A DNA stretch of 64,000 bases from Salinispira pacifica (GTDB lineage Bacteria; Spirochaetota; Spirochaetia; DSM-27196; Salinispiraceae), in NCBI RefSeq assembly GCF_000507245.1, contig NC_023035.1, positions 2,647,570 to 2,711,569 of the forward strand, read 5' to 3'. The notes beneath the pieces were generated by a model. The model ran no database searches. It was not told where the DNA came from and saw only the letters and a list, made by a program, of their open reading frames with translations. Shown here in pieces: positions 61,701-64,000 of this stretch (its first letter is position 1; each line of letters starts with the position of its first letter). Both the position numbers and the translations under genes were made by a program.

Positions 61701-64000
61701 CTACTCAAGATTCGCTTTGATCAACGCTGCGCTGTCGATGATCAGACAGACTTCGCCGCTGCCCATAATGCTGCAGCCGGAAACCGCCCGCACATCTCCC
61801 ATGTATTCGGGCAGCGCTTTAAGAACCTGCTGATAGTTACCCATAATGCCGTCTACCCGGATGGCGATTTTCTGCTGATGAGCCTGGGTGATGATCATGA
61901 TTCCGTTATCCAACTCTGCAGGTTCTGACTCCGGATCCCCATCTCCCAGTTCATAAAAAGAGACCAGATCAACAACCGGAAACAGTTCGTTCCTGATCTT
62001 CAGCACGTAGCGGCCCGTTTCGGTCTGCACCAGCTCAGAGGATCGGGGATTGTGAAACTCAATAATGTCGGTGAGTGGAAGAGAAAACAGAGAGTCCTGA
62101 ACGGTGAACACAATGCCGTCGATAATGGCCAGAGTGAGGGGGATTTTTAAAATGAACTCTGTCCCTTCTCCTTCCACCGAGCTGATACTCACCTTCCCTC
62201 TGAGTTTCTCGATATTTTTTTTCACCACATCCATTCCCACGCCTCTGCCGGAAATTTCCGACAGCTGAGCGGCAGTGGAGAACCCGGGCTCGAATATGAG
62301 ATTGAACACCTCTTCATCGCCGAGATCATCGCCCTGATCGGCAATAATCCCCTTCTCCAGGCCTTTGTCCAGGATTTTCCGGCGATTCAATCCCTTACCG
62401 TCATCGATAATTGAGATCCAGATCTCATTGCCTTCATAGCGGGCCGATAGAGTAAGGTTTCCTGCTCCATTCTTTCCACTGCTGCGGCGATCGGCGGCGG
62501 TTTCAATGCCATGGTCAATTGCATTGCGGATAATATGAACCAGGGGATCGGATATTTCATCGATCACATTTCTGTCCATCTCCGTATCTTCACCGCTGAT
62601 ATGCAGATGGATATCTTTGGAAAATTTCCGGCTGAGGTCCCTCACCAGTCTGCGCATTTTATTGAAAAGCCCATCCAGGGGAATCATCCTGATGGACATG
62701 GTTAATTCCTGTATTTCCCGGGTGATTTTATTCAGGGATCCCGCAGCCCGGTTGAAATTTTCCAGGTTAAGCCCTTCCAGATCTTCGTTATGCAGAACCA
62801 TGGACTCGGCGGTGATCAGTTCACCCACCAGGTTGAACAATCTGTCAAGTCTGCCGGTGTCCACCCGGATATCCTGCCGGGCATGTTTCTTTCCCTTTGC
62901 AAGCTGCTTTTCAGCGGGAACCTGTTTTCCCTGACGCTCCAGGGCTGCGGCTATGTCCGACTCTTTCACAAGCCCCTTCTGAACAAGTATCTCCCCAACT
63001 TTCATATCCTGCTGCTGAAGGGCTTCATCCACCTGCTCCTGCTCCACCAGCTTCATATCGATCAGGATTTGACCCAGTTCGATATTCTCCTGCTGAAATC
63101 GGCTATCTCCGGGGGAGGCCCCGGTTGCTGCAGACGTCGGCTCCCGTTCTCCGGGGCTTCCGTCAGAGCGCTCAGCTGATGTTCCAGGGCCGGCCGAACC
63201 GTAGGCAGTCGGGATTTCAGCAGCAGCAGCAGTTGATTCCCGGGGAAGAACCAGACCGCTGCGGATGGCATCCACGGTTTTCAGAACAATAGAGATGTCG
63301 TCCTGCTCCAGAGTCTTCCCGGAACCCCGGAAGGTGTCCAGGAAGCTTTCCAGATCCATGCAGAGGGTTTCCGCATCGGCATACTGGAAGAATCCGGCAT
63401 TGCCCTTCACCGTATGGATGGCCCGGAACGCCTCATCGATGGATTCCGAGGCATCCTCTCCAGGCTCCAGATTCAGCAGACCGTTTTCCACCCGATCAAG
63501 AAGATCGCTGCTCTCGGAGATAAACCCTCCAAGCATCTGTTCGTCAAAAAGCTCCCCATATCCTTCGGGAATGACCGGCGGCGACGGTGTGAAAATATGA
63601 AACGGAGCATCCGCCGGTGCAGTACCGCTCGTTTTCCCTCCGGATGTACTTCCGGCCGTATGACCGGCATCTTCCGGATCACCCGGGGCCCGGGCCCTCC
63701 GGGACTCAAGCCTTGCGATAATACCGTCCACAGGCAATGTGCTGCCGGGTATGGTTTTCGCAGGCTTTCCGTTTTGTGCATCATACCATTCCTGGATTTC
63801 ATCCAACTGAGCAGCAAGAAGATCGGTTCCCTCAAGGAGAAGATCCGCCAGATCCGCATCCATGGATATCTGGCCCAGGCGTAAATCCTCCAGAAGATAT
63901 TCCATGCTGTGGGAAAGGCTCTGAATCCGCGGAAGATCCAGAAAGGAGGAAACCCCTTTGATGGTGTGCATTGCCCGGAAGATCTCCTCAACAATGGCAC
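61701..64000 (-). CDS. cheA: Chemotaxis histidine kinase CheA (partial, two HPt domains)
   Basis: The gene enters from the right edge without its 5' end; 766 codons are seen. The first visible HPt has FRAMHTIKGVSSF, and a second follows with FRAIHTVKGNAGFF, so the kinase has at least two phosphotransfer domains. Then comes a pair of ~30-residue units of type GEILVQKGLVKESDIAAAL, related to the N-terminal repeat of GspE/PilB ATPases. Dimer domain, ATP lid (N-box IIRNAIDHGIETA, G-box DDGKGLN, ISGRGVGMDVVKK) and CheW-like domain (LSLPLTDIIEFHN, shown in part) follow. The stop at 61701 is 17 bases before cheR. Phosphorylates CheY and CheB. Confidence 0.95.
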   Translation of the reverse strand, partial: AIVEEIFRAMHTIKGVSSFLDLPRIQSLSHSMEYLLEDLRLGQISMDADLADLLLEGTDLLAAQLDEIQEWYDAQNGKPAKTIPGSTLPVDGIIARLESRRARAPGDPEDAGHTAGSTSGGKTSGTAPADAPFHIFTPSPPVIPEGYGELFDEQMLGGFISESSDLLDRVENGLLNLEPGEDASESIDEAFRAIHTVKGNAGFFQYADAETLCMDLESFLDTFRGSGKTLEQDDISIVLKTVDAIRSGLVLPRESTAAAAEIPTAYGSAGPGTSAERSDGSPGEREPTSAATGASPGDSRFQQENIELGQILIDMKLVEQEQVDEALQQQDMKVGEILVQKGLVKESDIAAALERQGKQVPAEKQLAKGKKHARQDIRVDTGRLDRLFNLVGELITAESMVLHNEDLEGLNLENFNRAAGSLNKITREIQELTMSIRMIPLDGLFNKMRRLVRDLSRKFSKDIHLHISGEDTEMDRNVIDEISDPLVHIIRNAIDHGIETAADRRSSGKNGAGNLTLSARYEGNEIWISIIDDGKGLNRRKILDKGLEKGIIADQGDDLGDEEVFNLIFEPGFSTAAQLSEISGRGVGMDVVKKNIEKLRGKVSISSVEGEGTEFILKIPLTLAIIDGIVFTVQDSLFSLPLTDIIEFHNPRSSELVQTETGRYVLKIRNELFPVVDLVSFYELGDGDPESEPAELDNGIMIITQAHQQKIAIRVDGIMGNYQQVLKALPEYMGDVRAVSGCSIMGSGEVCLIIDSAALIKANLE

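Overview
The window looks like chromosome of a free-living, saccharolytic, motile spirochaete (Spirochaeta/Salinispira-like). This is inferred from protein character alone: CheY and CheA forms, a chemotaxis operon with cheD and a CheX-like gene, a CNB/anti-sigma-kinase hybrid and a CHASE2 cyclase. No 16S gene or database search was available. Coding density is high and base composition is moderately GC-rich.

Layout. 0-2.5 kb: dipeptide/oligopeptide ABC genes (dppB, oppD, partial oppF) with no dppC. 2.5-4.5 kb: CheY and an NtrC-like regulator lacking a recognisable GAFTGA loop. 4.6-12.7 kb: class II photolyase, ABC-F protein, HMA-domain metal protein, HATPase/CNB protein, ribosomal protein S4, DEAD-box helicase. 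12.8-17.3 kb: LacI regulator and a MalEFG-type sugar ABC operon sharing AACCGGTT-centred operators. 17.5-24.3 kb: msrB, a coiled-coil protein, and an envelope operon in which two of three genes are broken at runs of six G/C. 24.3-36.5 kb: RarA with a long C-terminal extension, five tRNA genes, then tig-clpP-clpX-lon, nrnA, a sigma-like protein and rdgB. 36.6-43.4 kb: pepF, then a FecR/beta-barrel/secreted-protein operon divergent from a CHASE2 adenylate cyclase. 43.5-44.6 kb: tRNA-Leu(GAG) followed by three 228-bp tandem repeats, each beginning with the last 18 nt of the tRNA. 44.7-56 kb: xylan/xylose region with GH10 xylanase (interrupted by an in-frame stop), GH43 xylosidase, sugar ABC transporter, GntR/LacI-type regulator, xylA, xylB and an AraC regulator. 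56-64 kb: chemotaxis operon cheA-cheR-cheB-cheD-cheY-cheX-mcp, with cheA running off the window end.

How it works together. The xylan genes form a plausible path: extracytoplasmic GH10 cleavage, ABC uptake, intracellular GH43 hydrolysis, then XylA and XylB feeding the pentose phosphate pathway. The chemotaxis operon encodes kinase, adaptation enzymes, response regulator, phosphatase-like protein and one receptor. A cyclase and a CNB-domain protein in the same window suggest cAMP signalling.

Most notable: (1) the tRNA-Leu repeat array, which resembles in architecture the E. coli tyrT/rtT locus; (2) four apparent -1 frameshifts at or near G/C runs, one of which removes a CheR-type pentapeptide from the receptor; (3) the nonsense codon between the two catalytic glutamates of the xylanase; (4) the FecR/barrel/CHASE2-cyclase cluster as a candidate envelope-sensing module.
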